A DNA stretch of 64,000 bases from CAZWSX01 sp964636985. Lineage in GTDB: Bacteria; Planctomycetota; Planctomycetia; Pirellulales; Pirellulaceae. Position numbers and translations under genes: made by a program. Under the pieces are notes generated by a model, which was given only the letters and a program-made list of their open reading frames with translations, had not been told where the DNA came from and searched no databases. Positions 25,561 through 33,421 of the stretch are shown piece after piece (position 1 is the first letter of the stretch; every line of letters begins with the position of its first letter). Where the stretch lies: positions 434,001 to 498,000 of the forward strand of contig CAZWSX010000001.1 in the NCBI GenBank assembly GCA_964636985.1, read 5' to 3'.

Positions 25561-25968
25561 ATGAAAAAGTGGTTCACGTTAGTCGGACGGGCGACGTGCT
25601 TTTTGGTGCTGTTTGCGCTTCTAGCGTTGCTTTTCACGGACATCGGCACCAAGCGAAAAAGCCGCACCCGTTTGTGCGTTAACTGTCTGGCCCATCGACG
25701 AACGGTCGTGCGAACGCGCTTTTGGCGAACGATCGAAGACCGAGATACCGTCTATCCTCTGGCCGGAAACGAGAACGTCATTTGCCAGCATGAGTGGTTG
25801 ATGGTGGGAGGTTCCGACACGTTTGGATTCGGAGGCGGCTCGTTCTACTCGTACCCTTCTTCGCCGGAGCAGCGAATCAAACGAGCGCAAGCGATTGACG
25901 AATACGAACAACGCACCGGTCGCCGCTACGACGATGAACTCGAAAGGCTCGCAAAACTGGACCGATAA
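25561..25968 (+). CDS. Small membrane-anchored hypothetical protein
   Basis: A 135-residue protein starting with a membrane segment (WFTLVGRATCFLVLFALLALLF). Two cysteines follow in RLCVNCLAHRR, and a further Cys-His in ICQHEW, possibly a zinc or redox site. The Gly/Ser/Tyr-rich GFGGGSFYSYPSS and a charged C-terminal helix complete it. No family recognised. It lies between the ribbon-helix-helix gene and the ADP-ribosylglycohydrolase remnant. Confidence 0.55.
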   Translation: MKKWFTLVGRATCFLVLFALLALLFTDIGTKRKSRTRLCVNCLAHRRTVVRTRFWRTIEDRDTVYPLAGNENVICQHEWLMVGGSDTFGFGGGSFYSYPSSPEQRIKRAQAIDEYEQRTGRRYDDELERLAKLDR

Positions 25969-25997
25969 GCCAGTTCAAAGTAACACGTGGTGTATTC

Positions 25998-26383
25998 ATG
26001 ACACTCGACGCCACACCTCTCGGCCGCAAACAACGCGCGGACGAAGCACTCCTCGGCGTCTCCGTGGGCGATGCCTTTGGACAGCAGATCTTTCGCATCG
26101 GGATGCGCGATTGGTGTTTGGAGAACAAGCAGCCTCCTCCGCCGCCGTGGGAATATACCGACGATACCGAAATGGCGATCGCCATTTGCGATGTGCTGGA
26201 GCGGCACGGCGTTATTCATCAGGGCGCGATGCCGTTTGGAAAACGATGCTGGTCGACGGGGATATCGATACCAACTCTGCCATCGTGGGCGGCTTGGTGG
26301 CCTGCCACGTCGGCAAAGAAGGAATCCCGCCGCAATGGTTGCGTTCGAGCGAATATCCCAAGCGCGGCTTGCCTTCCGACTAG
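25998..26383 (+). pseudogene. ADP-ribosylglycohydrolase remnant (internal deletion and frameshift)
   Basis: The first 76 codons from 25998 encode a good ADP-ribosylglycohydrolase N-terminus: RADEALLGVSVGDAFGQQIF and WEYTDDTEMAIAICDVLE, the latter carrying the acidic metal ligands. At about 26222 the frame becomes meaningless. In the frame two bases later (codon starts at 26222) the family's C-terminal block appears: RDAVWKTMLVDGDIDTNSAIVGG and GKEGIPPQWLRSSEYP, ending at 26383. An intact enzyme has about 300 residues, so roughly 170 residues in between have been lost in a deletion not a multiple of three. The product cannot be active. Confidence 0.87.
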
Positions 26384-26537
26384 GCCTGGTCGATCAAGGC
26401 ACGCGAATTTGTAGAACTTGCAAGTCGTAAGCCGTGTTTCGATTCTTCCGCGATTTCCAGCCGAAAATGGTTCCCGCGAGCCCCTGCTGGCCGCAGTCGA
26501 TAACGATGAAGTGGCAAATCGTTGTTCCACTGCGAGG

Positions 26538-27713
26538 ATGTTGGCTGGAATGGTTCGGGCTATAGCGCTTTGGGCTACAACCCTGGGACTTCTTTTCGCT
26601 GCGATCGTTCAGGTCGCCGGCGCCGGCCCCATTTCGCGCCCGCCGATGGGGCCGCCGCAGCGTCGCAATGCCGCCGCGAGCGGCGCGTCGCCGGTCACGC
26701 CGGCCAGCACGCCCCATCCAGCGGTAGTCCGAATAATCGTCAAAGAACGCGACGGCGAATCGATGGGCTCGGGTTCGCTGATCGATATCCGCGATTCCTT
26801 CGGCCTTGTCATCACCAATTGGCACGTGATCCGCGACGCCGCAGGCGACATCACCGTCGTCTTTCCCGACGGCTTCAAAAGCGCCGCCAGGATTGTGAAG
26901 GCCGACCGCGATTGGGACCTGGCGGCTCTCAGTATCTGGCGTCCCCCCGTGAAGCCCCTTCCGATTGCCACCGTGGCTCCACAACCGGGCGACACCCTTT
27001 CGATCGCGGGATATGGCGCCACCGGCGACTATCGCCACGTGGCCGGGCGATGCACCCAGTACCAGGCACCCAGCGAGAAACATCCCTTCGAAATCGTCGA
27101 ACTCTCGGCCGAAGCGCGGCAGGGAGATTCTGGCGGACCGATCTTCAACGAGCGCGGCGAACTGGCCGGCGTTTTGTTCGGCAGTTCCGACGGCACGACA
27201 TCGGGAAGCTACGCCGGCCGAATCCAAGAGTTTCTCGGGACGTTGATCGGCGAGGGCGGCGACGGCAAGCCGCTCCACGATACTCCCGTCCTCGCCGGCC
27301 ACAACAAGCCGCCGATCTCCGTTCCGCCGCTGTTGAACGGCGAGTCGTCCGGCGACGCATCAAGCGATGCCAAAGCGAACGATCCATCCAAAGTCGCAGC
27401 CAACAAGGCGCCGATTAATCCCCGCCGCAAGCAGGCCGAGTACACCGACTCGGTGCTGGAGCCGATTCAGCATCCGGGCGGAGAACTAGTCAGCCACGGC
27501 CAAAGCAGCAATACCGGCGAACCCCACGACGACGGAACCTACGTCCCCGACGATCCGCCCGAACCGCGCGAGCATGCGGAGCAACATCGCGGCTTCGACT
27601 TTGTCGTCCTGCTCGGCGAGACCCCCTTCGACCAGGCCAAATCGGCCCTCGCGGCAGTGGGCATTATCGCCATCGTGATGCGCGTGATGAAGCTAAGCGG
27701 TGGTGGAGGCTAG
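26538..27713 (+). CDS. Trypsin-like serine protease, secreted/membrane-anchored
   Basis: A 391-residue S1C-type protease. ATG at 26538 or 26550 gives a signal/anchor (VRAIALWATTLGLLFAAIVQVAGA). The catalytic triad is His96 in ITNWHVIRD, Asp127 in DRDWDLAAL and Ser198 in ARQGDSGGPIF (numbered from 26538). No PDZ domain follows, unlike DegP/HtrA. Instead there is a long Pro/Asp/Ser/Lys-rich region (about residues 245-355) and a C-terminal hydrophobic segment (SALAAVGIIAIVMRVMKL) that probably anchors it. It follows the pseudogene by 154 bases. Confidence 0.82.
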   Translation: MLAGMVRAIALWATTLGLLFAAIVQVAGAGPISRPPMGPPQRRNAAASGASPVTPASTPHPAVVRIIVKERDGESMGSGSLIDIRDSFGLVITNWHVIRDAAGDITVVFPDGFKSAARIVKADRDWDLAALSIWRPPVKPLPIATVAPQPGDTLSIAGYGATGDYRHVAGRCTQYQAPSEKHPFEIVELSAEARQGDSGGPIFNERGELAGVLFGSSDGTTSGSYAGRIQEFLGTLIGEGGDGKPLHDTPVLAGHNKPPISVPPLLNGESSGDASSDAKANDPSKVAANKAPINPRRKQAEYTDSVLEPIQHPGGELVSHGQSSNTGEPHDDGTYVPDDPPEPREHAEQHRGFDFVVLLGETPFDQAKSALAAVGIIAIVMRVMKLSGGGG

Positions 27714-27791
27714 GGCCCGGCTCGTTTCACCACGTGGACAAACAGCGATTCGGATGTCCTTCGGGAGGACGGCTAGAAGTAGTCACGGCTG

Positions 27792-28562
27792 CTAGAGCTT
27801 CTCCCACGTGATCGTGCACCATGGCATCTGGTCGCGAAGGCTCTCGATGGCGGATTCGGTTGTCGGAGTGCGGCTTAAGTCGAGCATGGTGAGCTGCTTG
27901 AGACGCACGAACTTGGAGAGGCCTTCATCGTCGATGCTCGTTTCGGCTGCGAAAAAACAATCGAGCGATTCAGGCAAGTCGTCAATCGCCGGATTGGAGA
28001 AGTGGGTTCCTGCGACATCGAGCCACATCAACTCCGGCTTCCGCAGCCATGAAAGTCGGGTGGGCGGCAATACAAGCTTGTAGAGGGAAAGCTGCCGCAC
28101 TTGTACGCCACGGAATGTATCCGATAGCTGTTCGCAAGTAATGGCCGGATCATTCATCCAAACGGAATTGGCCGCGCCAAGCTCTTTGAGAAGTTCCAAC
28201 GCTTCGGGCAACTTGTTGCCCGCGTGAATCTCGACGCGGTCAATTCGTTCGAATGCCAGCCTCAGCCCGATCCGGTCGATCCAAAGGGGCAGAAGTGATT
28301 TGCCGAAGCCATTTAGCGGTGGCCCACTTTTGCCACCCCCGAGGCCGGGAAGGCCCTGGATTCCGGCGAAATGGGTATAGGGCTCCCACATATCGACGAT
28401 GGCTCCCAGGGCCTCCAACTCTTGCGCGATTCGCTGGTGGCGACGTCCTTGGTAAAGAAGCGAGGAGAGAATTCCTAACAACACTGCTGCCAAGGTCACG
28501 ATCACCAAAAGTGTTCGCAATCCGAAGCGGAACCAGCGGCGTTCGGTGGGCAGTGCAGCCAT
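27792..28562 (-). CDS. Membrane-anchored leucine-rich-repeat-like hypothetical protein
   Basis: A 256-residue protein whose N-terminus RRWFRFGLRTLLVIVTLAAV is a recurrent planctomycete membrane anchor. The soluble part has weak leucine-rich-repeat character toward the end (LRKPELMWLDVAGTHFSNPA, RLKQLTMLDLSRTPTTESA). Function unknown. It follows the large gene at 28566 by three bases on the same strand, so the two are probably co-transcribed. Confidence 0.68.
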   Translation of the reverse strand: MAALPTERRWFRFGLRTLLVIVTLAAVLLGILSSLLYQGRRHQRIAQELEALGAIVDMWEPYTHFAGIQGLPGLGGGKSGPPLNGFGKSLLPLWIDRIGLRLAFERIDRVEIHAGNKLPEALELLKELGAANSVWMNDPAITCEQLSDTFRGVQVRQLSLYKLVLPPTRLSWLRKPELMWLDVAGTHFSNPAIDDLPESLDCFFAAETSIDDEGLSKFVRLKQLTMLDLSRTPTTESAIESLRDQMPWCTITWEKL

Positions 28563-28565
28563 CAG

Positions 28566-30947
28566 CTACTTCCCCGTCACGATTTCGTAATCGTAACAGC
28601 CGTGTTCGCCGGCCCAACCGACTGCTTGATGCTCGATGGTGACGTACTGATGGTCGAACGGGATCACGAGTTCCTTCCATCCCTCTTCGAAAGGGCATGG
28701 GAAGTCCTGCACGAGTTCGCCGTTTCGTTTCACAATCGTACGGTGAGCGACGGGCCCCTCGCCGTGCGTGGGAAAATTCCTGGTCCACAGCCGCAGCTTC
28801 CCTTTGGTCTGTGAGGTGATACGGCCGAAGCTGATTGTCGCAACGGCGTCTTGCGTATCCGGATGGATCAACAGCACGCCGCTGTGGCCCTCCAACTGTG
28901 GAATGAGCGCGATCCCCTTCCAGCTTTGAATGCCAGGGATTGTTTCACCCAGGGCGGTGATCGTCTCGGCACTATACGACATGGCTGAAATGCGCAGTTG
29001 CGGATCGGTCCCCGCTCGACCCGCTGCCAGCGCCTTTTTCCAACCGGCGGCCGCCTTGGCTTTTTCTTTATCGCTTTTCGCTTCGTTGTGAAAGCGAGGA
29101 TAAAGCCAGGCCACCTGGTCACTATGCGGATTCGCGAGTGGCCCGGCAATCAGCGTTAGTGTCTTGGCGTTGTCGGGCAGTTCGATATCGACTTCGTCCC
29201 AGTTGGGCGAGACCGTGAAATAGAGAGCCTCTTTTTTGCTGTCGACCTTGACCGAGACTTCCACGTCCTTGTAATCCTCAAGCCCGCCCACCAGCGCCGT
29301 GAATCGCTTGCTTCCGGATGGAATCGGCAGCGTGATTTCGGCCGGAGCGTGGCCGTAGAAAAGTTCGGTGCAGCGCGTTTTGCCGTCGGTTTCGAGCGGC
29401 TGCGTGAAGTGGCAACTGTGGTTGACTCCGAAACCAAAATAGTTCGGAAAGCCAGTGACTGGCGCGGCGAGCATTTTCTCGGTGAGCGCGACCCGCTTGG
29501 TCTTCCCGATAAACAGGGGCCGCACCCAATACATTGGGTCGTTGCCGCCCGGGCGAGCGTCGGCGACGAGGCGCAGGTAACGATGGGTGGGCTTTAGTGC
29601 GACCTTGAGTTCGCCGTACTGGATGGCTGGAGAGGCTTTCAGCGACTCCCATTCGGTCTCATCTTGCGGCGGCACATTGGCTTTCGACTTCGATGCATCA
29701 ATCGAAAACTTCCCCGATTCCGAAAGCCGGCTGTAGGCAACGGCCTCAAAGCCGATGGCTCCCTTGGGGATACTAAACACCGCGGCGCTTCGCGGCTGCA
29801 TGCTGATAAAAATTGTCGCCGGCCGCATCGATTCCGAGTGCGGAACCGCCCACGTTGCGGGAAGTGTTTCATGCGTTCGGAAAAGTTCCGTTCCCGGAGC
29901 CGAGGTTCCCAGCGGTTTGAGTTCGACTGCTTTGATAATGCCCTCGGCCGGCCACTGGGTCTCCTCTTCCGGCAGGGGCTCATCAACGACAGGCGGCTCG
30001 GTGGCGGAATCGTCGGTTGGACCAGGGCCTTCGGGCTGTTCCGCCGATGGTGCGACAACTTCGGGGGTATCGACGTCGGGCGACTCAGAATTCGGAGCTT
30101 CAGCTTGCGATGTCTCAGGCTGTGGGGGCTCCGTCTCGGACACCTCTGGATCGGACGCTGCATCCGACGAGACGCTGATAGTCGGCTTCTCCTCCGAACT
30201 CGTCTCGGGCTCCGGCGGACTTTCAGCTTCTTTGTCACCAGTTGCCTCTTCCTCGGATACGGTAGCCGGTGGCGGCTCTTCGGATGATCTGGAGCTAATG
30301 GACGAGGGAGGGGCAGCTTGAGGTGGCGCACCCGCCGGCGATGTCTTGGCGGCCTTTGGCGTCGGTTCCGCAGGCACGGCCTGTGCGATCGTCGGCTTTC
30401 GGGATGAACCCATCGGTAACATGGCGATGACGCCGCCAATCACCGCGATTCCAAAGATGGCGGAAGCCACGATCAAGTACGTCGGATTGCTTTTCTTTTT
30501 GTCTTTTGCTCGTTTGGTACCAGGAAATACTGGCATCAGATCGGCAGGGGGCTGGATTGGAACGTTTCCATAGGTGGGAACTCCGACTGCTTGCGACATT
30601 GGGATCGATGGTTCCATCGACGGAGCCGATGGTCGCGTTGCTGCCAATTGCAACTGCATCATCAGCGCCTGGTCGTAGGTGGCGCGGGTTGCATCGTTGA
30701 GCAGGCAGTTCATGGCGCTACGGATGTCGGCTTGGAGCCGATTCGCCAAGGCGCCGTCTGGTGAACCAGCACTTTTTCGCGTCACCAACTGTTGGCGAAG
30801 TTTGCCTGCTTCGAGAATCCTGTTTCGGTCCGGCTCAAACATGGCCAGTCCGAGCAGATCGTAATGATTCGGCGGACATCGCTCGGAAGGGATTCCCAGC
30901 CACGCCATGTGACCATGGCGCAAATCGTGATCGGACACTGCAGACAT
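28566..30947 (-). CDS. Large membrane protein: J-like N-terminus, acidic linker, NPCBM-like domains
   Basis: A 793-residue protein. Residues about 26-95 (NHYDLLGLAMFEPDRNRILE to NDATRATYDQAL) resemble the J-domain-like region planctomycetes place before other modules; the HPD motif of true DnaJ is absent. A membrane helix follows at about 155-175 (YLIVASAIFGIAVIGGVIAML). Next is a very acidic, Ser/Pro/Glu-rich stretch to about 335. Two beta-sandwich regions resembling NPCBM carbohydrate-binding modules follow (RSAAVFSIPKGAIGFEAVAY; ITLPIPSGSKRFTALVGGLE), then a C-terminal domain ending in HGCYDYEIVTGK. It is probably anchored with the sandwiches outside the cytoplasm. Ligand unknown. Confidence 0.75.
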   Translation of the reverse strand: MSAVSDHDLRHGHMAWLGIPSERCPPNHYDLLGLAMFEPDRNRILEAGKLRQQLVTRKSAGSPDGALANRLQADIRSAMNCLLNDATRATYDQALMMQLQLAATRPSAPSMEPSIPMSQAVGVPTYGNVPIQPPADLMPVFPGTKRAKDKKKSNPTYLIVASAIFGIAVIGGVIAMLPMGSSRKPTIAQAVPAEPTPKAAKTSPAGAPPQAAPPSSISSRSSEEPPPATVSEEEATGDKEAESPPEPETSSEEKPTISVSSDAASDPEVSETEPPQPETSQAEAPNSESPDVDTPEVVAPSAEQPEGPGPTDDSATEPPVVDEPLPEEETQWPAEGIIKAVELKPLGTSAPGTELFRTHETLPATWAVPHSESMRPATIFISMQPRSAAVFSIPKGAIGFEAVAYSRLSESGKFSIDASKSKANVPPQDETEWESLKASPAIQYGELKVALKPTHRYLRLVADARPGGNDPMYWVRPLFIGKTKRVALTEKMLAAPVTGFPNYFGFGVNHSCHFTQPLETDGKTRCTELFYGHAPAEITLPIPSGSKRFTALVGGLEDYKDVEVSVKVDSKKEALYFTVSPNWDEVDIELPDNAKTLTLIAGPLANPHSDQVAWLYPRFHNEAKSDKEKAKAAAGWKKALAAGRAGTDPQLRISAMSYSAETITALGETIPGIQSWKGIALIPQLEGHSGVLLIHPDTQDAVATISFGRITSQTKGKLRLWTRNFPTHGEGPVAHRTIVKRNGELVQDFPCPFEEGWKELVIPFDHQYVTIEHQAVGWAGEHGCYDYEIVTGK

Positions 30948-31154
30948 CCTCTACCCCTAGCCGCCGACTGTTACTCAGAGCATTTTCAGCATCGATTTTA
31001 CGAGTGTCGTGCAGGGGATACCACGGCCAACACCTGTGTTTCGCCCGTCGAGGTGCATGACGGTGCCCCAATGGAAACTTCCCCTCTCGCTAGTCACAAT
31101 AGGGGGACCAAATTAACCCCCTCTCCTCCCCTGCCCCTTTGGAGTCCCACCTCG

Positions 31155-31793
31155 ATGATCAAAACACGTTTCTTTGTTGGGTTGCTCGCCTTGGCCGGTG
31201 TTGTGGCCAGTTTCGGTTTCCTGTCGGCCGAGGATGAAGGGTTCACTACCCTCTTCGACGGCAAGACTCTCAAGGGATGGAAGGGGAACACCGAGGGTTA
31301 CGTCGCTGCCGATGGCGTGATTGCTTGCAAGGGTGGCGGCAGCGGCAACTTGTACACCGAAAAAGAGTACAGCGATTTTGAATTCCGTTTCGAGTTCAAG
31401 CTGACGCCCGGCGCGAACAACGGCATCGGCATCCGCGCACCGATGGAAGGCGATGCCGCTTTCGCCGGAATGGAAATCCAAGTCCTCGACGACGGCGATC
31501 CGAAGTACAAAGACCTGCAACCCTACCAGGTGCACGGCTCGGTCTACGGCGTTATTCCGGCCAAGCGAGGGGCCCTCAAGCCGGTGGGCGAATGGAATCA
31601 GGAAACGATCATCGCCAAAGGAAAGCACATCAAAGTGATTCTCAACGGCGAGACGATTGTCGATGGTGATGCCGAGAAGCCGATCGACGGCCGCGAACAT
31701 CCCGGTTTGGCTCGCAAGAGCGGATACATCTGCTTCTGCGGCCACGGCGACAAGCTCGAGTTCCGCAACCTCCGCGTCAAAGAGTTGAAGTAA
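31155..31793 (+). CDS. DUF1080 (3-keto-disaccharide hydrolase-like) secreted protein
   Basis: A 212-residue protein with a signal peptide (FFVGLLALAGVVASFGFLSA). The mature part has the DUF1080 hallmarks: GFTTLFDGKTLKGWKGN, YSDFEFRFEFKLTPGANNGIGIR, MEIQVLDDG, YQVHGSVYGVIPA, and GYICFCGHGDKLEFRNLRVKEL. It is a concanavalin-like beta-sandwich, very expanded in planctomycetes, some of which act on 3-keto-glycosides. The start at 31155 is chosen because the upstream frame is not signal-like. Single gene, divergent from the NPCBM-like protein. Confidence 0.9.
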   Translation: MIKTRFFVGLLALAGVVASFGFLSAEDEGFTTLFDGKTLKGWKGNTEGYVAADGVIACKGGGSGNLYTEKEYSDFEFRFEFKLTPGANNGIGIRAPMEGDAAFAGMEIQVLDDGDPKYKDLQPYQVHGSVYGVIPAKRGALKPVGEWNQETIIAKGKHIKVILNGETIVDGDAEKPIDGREHPGLARKSGYICFCGHGDKLEFRNLRVKELK

Positions 31794-31823
31794 TCCCCCT
31801 TTCCATTCGACGAACCGCTTTTT

Positions 31824-31847
31824 GACGGACAGGATTGTTCGTCCTAC
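31824..31847 (-). repeat. Degenerate palindromic repeat copy
   Basis: GACGGACAGGATTGTTCGTCCTAC, a reverse-oriented and slightly degraded copy of the dispersed palindrome family, just ahead of the MazG-like gene. Confidence 0.65.
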
Positions 31848-31856
31848 GGCCCAACT

Positions 31857-32222
31857 ATGACGGATCATGTCACCACCATCGCCGAACTAAGGGCGATGGT
31901 GCAGCGGTTTGTCAGCGATCGCAAGTGGGAACCTCATCACGCGCCGAAAAACCTGGCGATGGCGCTGGCCATCGAGGCGGCGGAATTGATGGAGCATTTT
32001 CAGTGGATCGATGTCGCCAGTTCTCGCGACGTCGGCGGCGACCCTAAGAAAAAGTCCGATGTCGCCGACGAACTTTCGGACGTCATTTGCTACGCAATCG
32101 CCATGGCGAATGTGCTCGATCTCGATATCAGCGAGTCGCTCCGCGCCAAGATGAAAAAGAACGAGGCCAAATACCCGGTTGAGCGCTATCAAGGGAACTA
32201 CGAAAAGCCGGGCGAGCCATGA
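31857..32222 (+). CDS. MazG-like nucleotide pyrophosphohydrolase
   Basis: A 121-residue all-alpha NTP pyrophosphohydrolase of the short MazG/MazG-like type. The metal-binding ExxE...ExxD pattern is complete: Glu40, Glu43 and Glu46 in IEAAELMEHFQW, then Glu72 and Asp75 in ADELSDVICYAI. It would hydrolyse (d)NTPs to monophosphates, for house-cleaning or nucleotide depletion. The C-terminal VERYQGNYEKPGEP is a typical MazG-like ending. It overlaps the nucleotidyltransferase gene by four bases (ATGA), implying translational coupling. Confidence 0.9.
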   Translation: MTDHVTTIAELRAMVQRFVSDRKWEPHHAPKNLAMALAIEAAELMEHFQWIDVASSRDVGGDPKKKSDVADELSDVICYAIAMANVLDLDISESLRAKMKKNEAKYPVERYQGNYEKPGEP

Positions 32223-32683
32223 ACCTCATCGACGAGCTGTTCCGCGTAACGTCAGCGCTCGAAGCCAATAACGTGGACTACGCCTTATGCGGCGGTCTGG
32301 CCATGGCCGTGCATGGGCAGCCGCGAGCCACCGTCGATATTGATTTGCTGGTTCCCGCCGCCCAGATCGCCGATGCAGTGAAAGCGGCCGCCACGGCGGG
32401 ATTTGACTTGGACGAGGGATGGCTTGTCTTGCCGCCTGATCCGATTGGTCCCCAGCGTTTGTATCGCATCAACAAGATTGAAGGAGCCGAGCACTTAATG
32501 CTCGATCTGCTTGAATCACGGGACGTGGACCAGGACTTATTGCAGGACCGCGAGCGATTTGACTTCCAAGGACGGAAGCTGTGGGCGATTTCCCGCAACA
32601 GCTTATTGCGGATGAAATCGACGTCGGGTCGCAGCAAGGATAAAATGGATGCGGAGATGCTGACAGGCCATGAACCAGAATAA
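32219..32683 (+). CDS. Nucleotidyltransferase (AbiEii/MNT-like fold)
   Basis: A 154-residue minimal nucleotidyltransferase. The active-site pattern is visible as ALCGGLAMAVHGQPRATVDIDLLV: the GG pair at residues 25-26 and the metal-binding Asp40 and Asp42. This is the fold of AbiEii and MNT toxins/antitoxins and of kanamycin nucleotidyltransferase. It lies between the MazG-like gene (4-base overlap) and a small gene (14-base overlap). It could be a toxin or its partner; direct evidence is lacking. Confidence 0.85.
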   Translation: MNLIDELFRVTSALEANNVDYALCGGLAMAVHGQPRATVDIDLLVPAAQIADAVKAAATAGFDLDEGWLVLPPDPIGPQRLYRINKIEGAEHLMLDLLESRDVDQDLLQDRERFDFQGRKLWAISRNSLLRMKSTSGRSKDKMDAEMLTGHEPE

Positions 32684-32882
32684 CCGTAGCGACGTCGAAC
32701 GCGGCAAAGACCGAAGTCGTGGTTGGTCGACCGATATGTCGCCCGAGGCGGTGTGGCAACGCCTGCAAAAAGTGGAGCAGCTCTATCAGGCGTGGCTGGT
32801 TCTATCGCGGGGCAAACGCATCCCCGCCGATCCGGCTCTCAAGGGGGGCTCTACCACCCCATCACCACATTCGACTCAATGA
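32670..32882 (+). CDS. Small protein paired with nucleotidyltransferase
   Basis: A 70-residue protein overlapping the nucleotidyltransferase by 14 bases. Its core, SPEAVWQRLQKVEQLYQAWLVLSRGK, is an amphipathic helix pattern. I recall similar short helical proteins encoded next to planctomycete nucleotidyltransferases, which makes a functional pair likely. The tail after Lys49 looks disordered. Its 3' end overlaps the convergent gene by 32 bases. Function unknown; antitoxin or adaptor is possible. Confidence 0.62.
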   Translation: MNQNNRSDVERGKDRSRGWSTDMSPEAVWQRLQKVEQLYQAWLVLSRGKRIPADPALKGGSTTPSPHSTQ

Positions 32883-33174
32883 TTTTACGGGAGCTATCTA
32901 GGTCGCTGCCGGTTTCGTGCATGTAGAGACGAATGGCGTGCAGCTTGTCGCCTTGGGCTTTCGCCAGGCAATCGCGCGCGATATCGCACGGGCTGCTTTG
33001 CGTCGCCAAGCCGAGGGCCGCCTTCGAAATGACCCAGGCGTTACGGGGACGCCGCGTCGCACGGATAATCTTGTCGTGCGGATAGGCGTCGCGAACGACC
33101 AATTCGGCCGCGCGCTCATCTTCCGCCCAGGTGATAATGATGTGCGAGTCGGTCTCGAGTTCGTACAGCGGCAC
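32851..33174 (-). CDS. Conserved planctomycete small hypothetical protein
   Basis: A 107-residue protein. The start is taken as the GTG at 33174 (PLYELETDSHIIITWAEDE) because a GGAG site lies 7 bases upstream and the longer frame above it has no coding character. Typical features are IIITWAEDERAAE, DKIIRATRRPRNAWVISKAALG, and the ending ESNVVMGW. I recall close relatives in planctomycetes but no known function. It probably adopts a compact alpha/beta fold in the cytoplasm. Confidence 0.7.
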   Translation of the reverse strand: MPLYELETDSHIIITWAEDERAAELVVRDAYPHDKIIRATRRPRNAWVISKAALGLATQSSPCDIARDCLAKAQGDKLHAIRLYMHETGSDLDSSRKIIESNVVMGW

Positions 33175-33421
33175 AGGGCATCTCCGAATTGCCAGGAGCC
33201 TCGAAACGGGCCAGCACCAAAACAAGTTGGCGACATAACCAGTCCGCACCGAAAAACGAGCATTTCGGATACGATTACCGACAAAACCGTTTTTTCCTGC
33301 GACGGCATCGTCGGCAAATCGATCGGCATGGCGTTTCGCCTGGACATGTGTTGTTGTATCGTGCAATGGTAGTTCAAGACAAGCACACCCTAAATCGATC
33401 GCATTGCGAGTCCCCCTAGTT

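Noticed and set aside
25823..26383. A full-length gene of 186 residues covering the ADP-ribosylglycohydrolase C-terminal block
   Set aside because: Only the last 50 residues match the family; its first part reads through the previous gene in the wrong phase, so it is part of the pseudogene.
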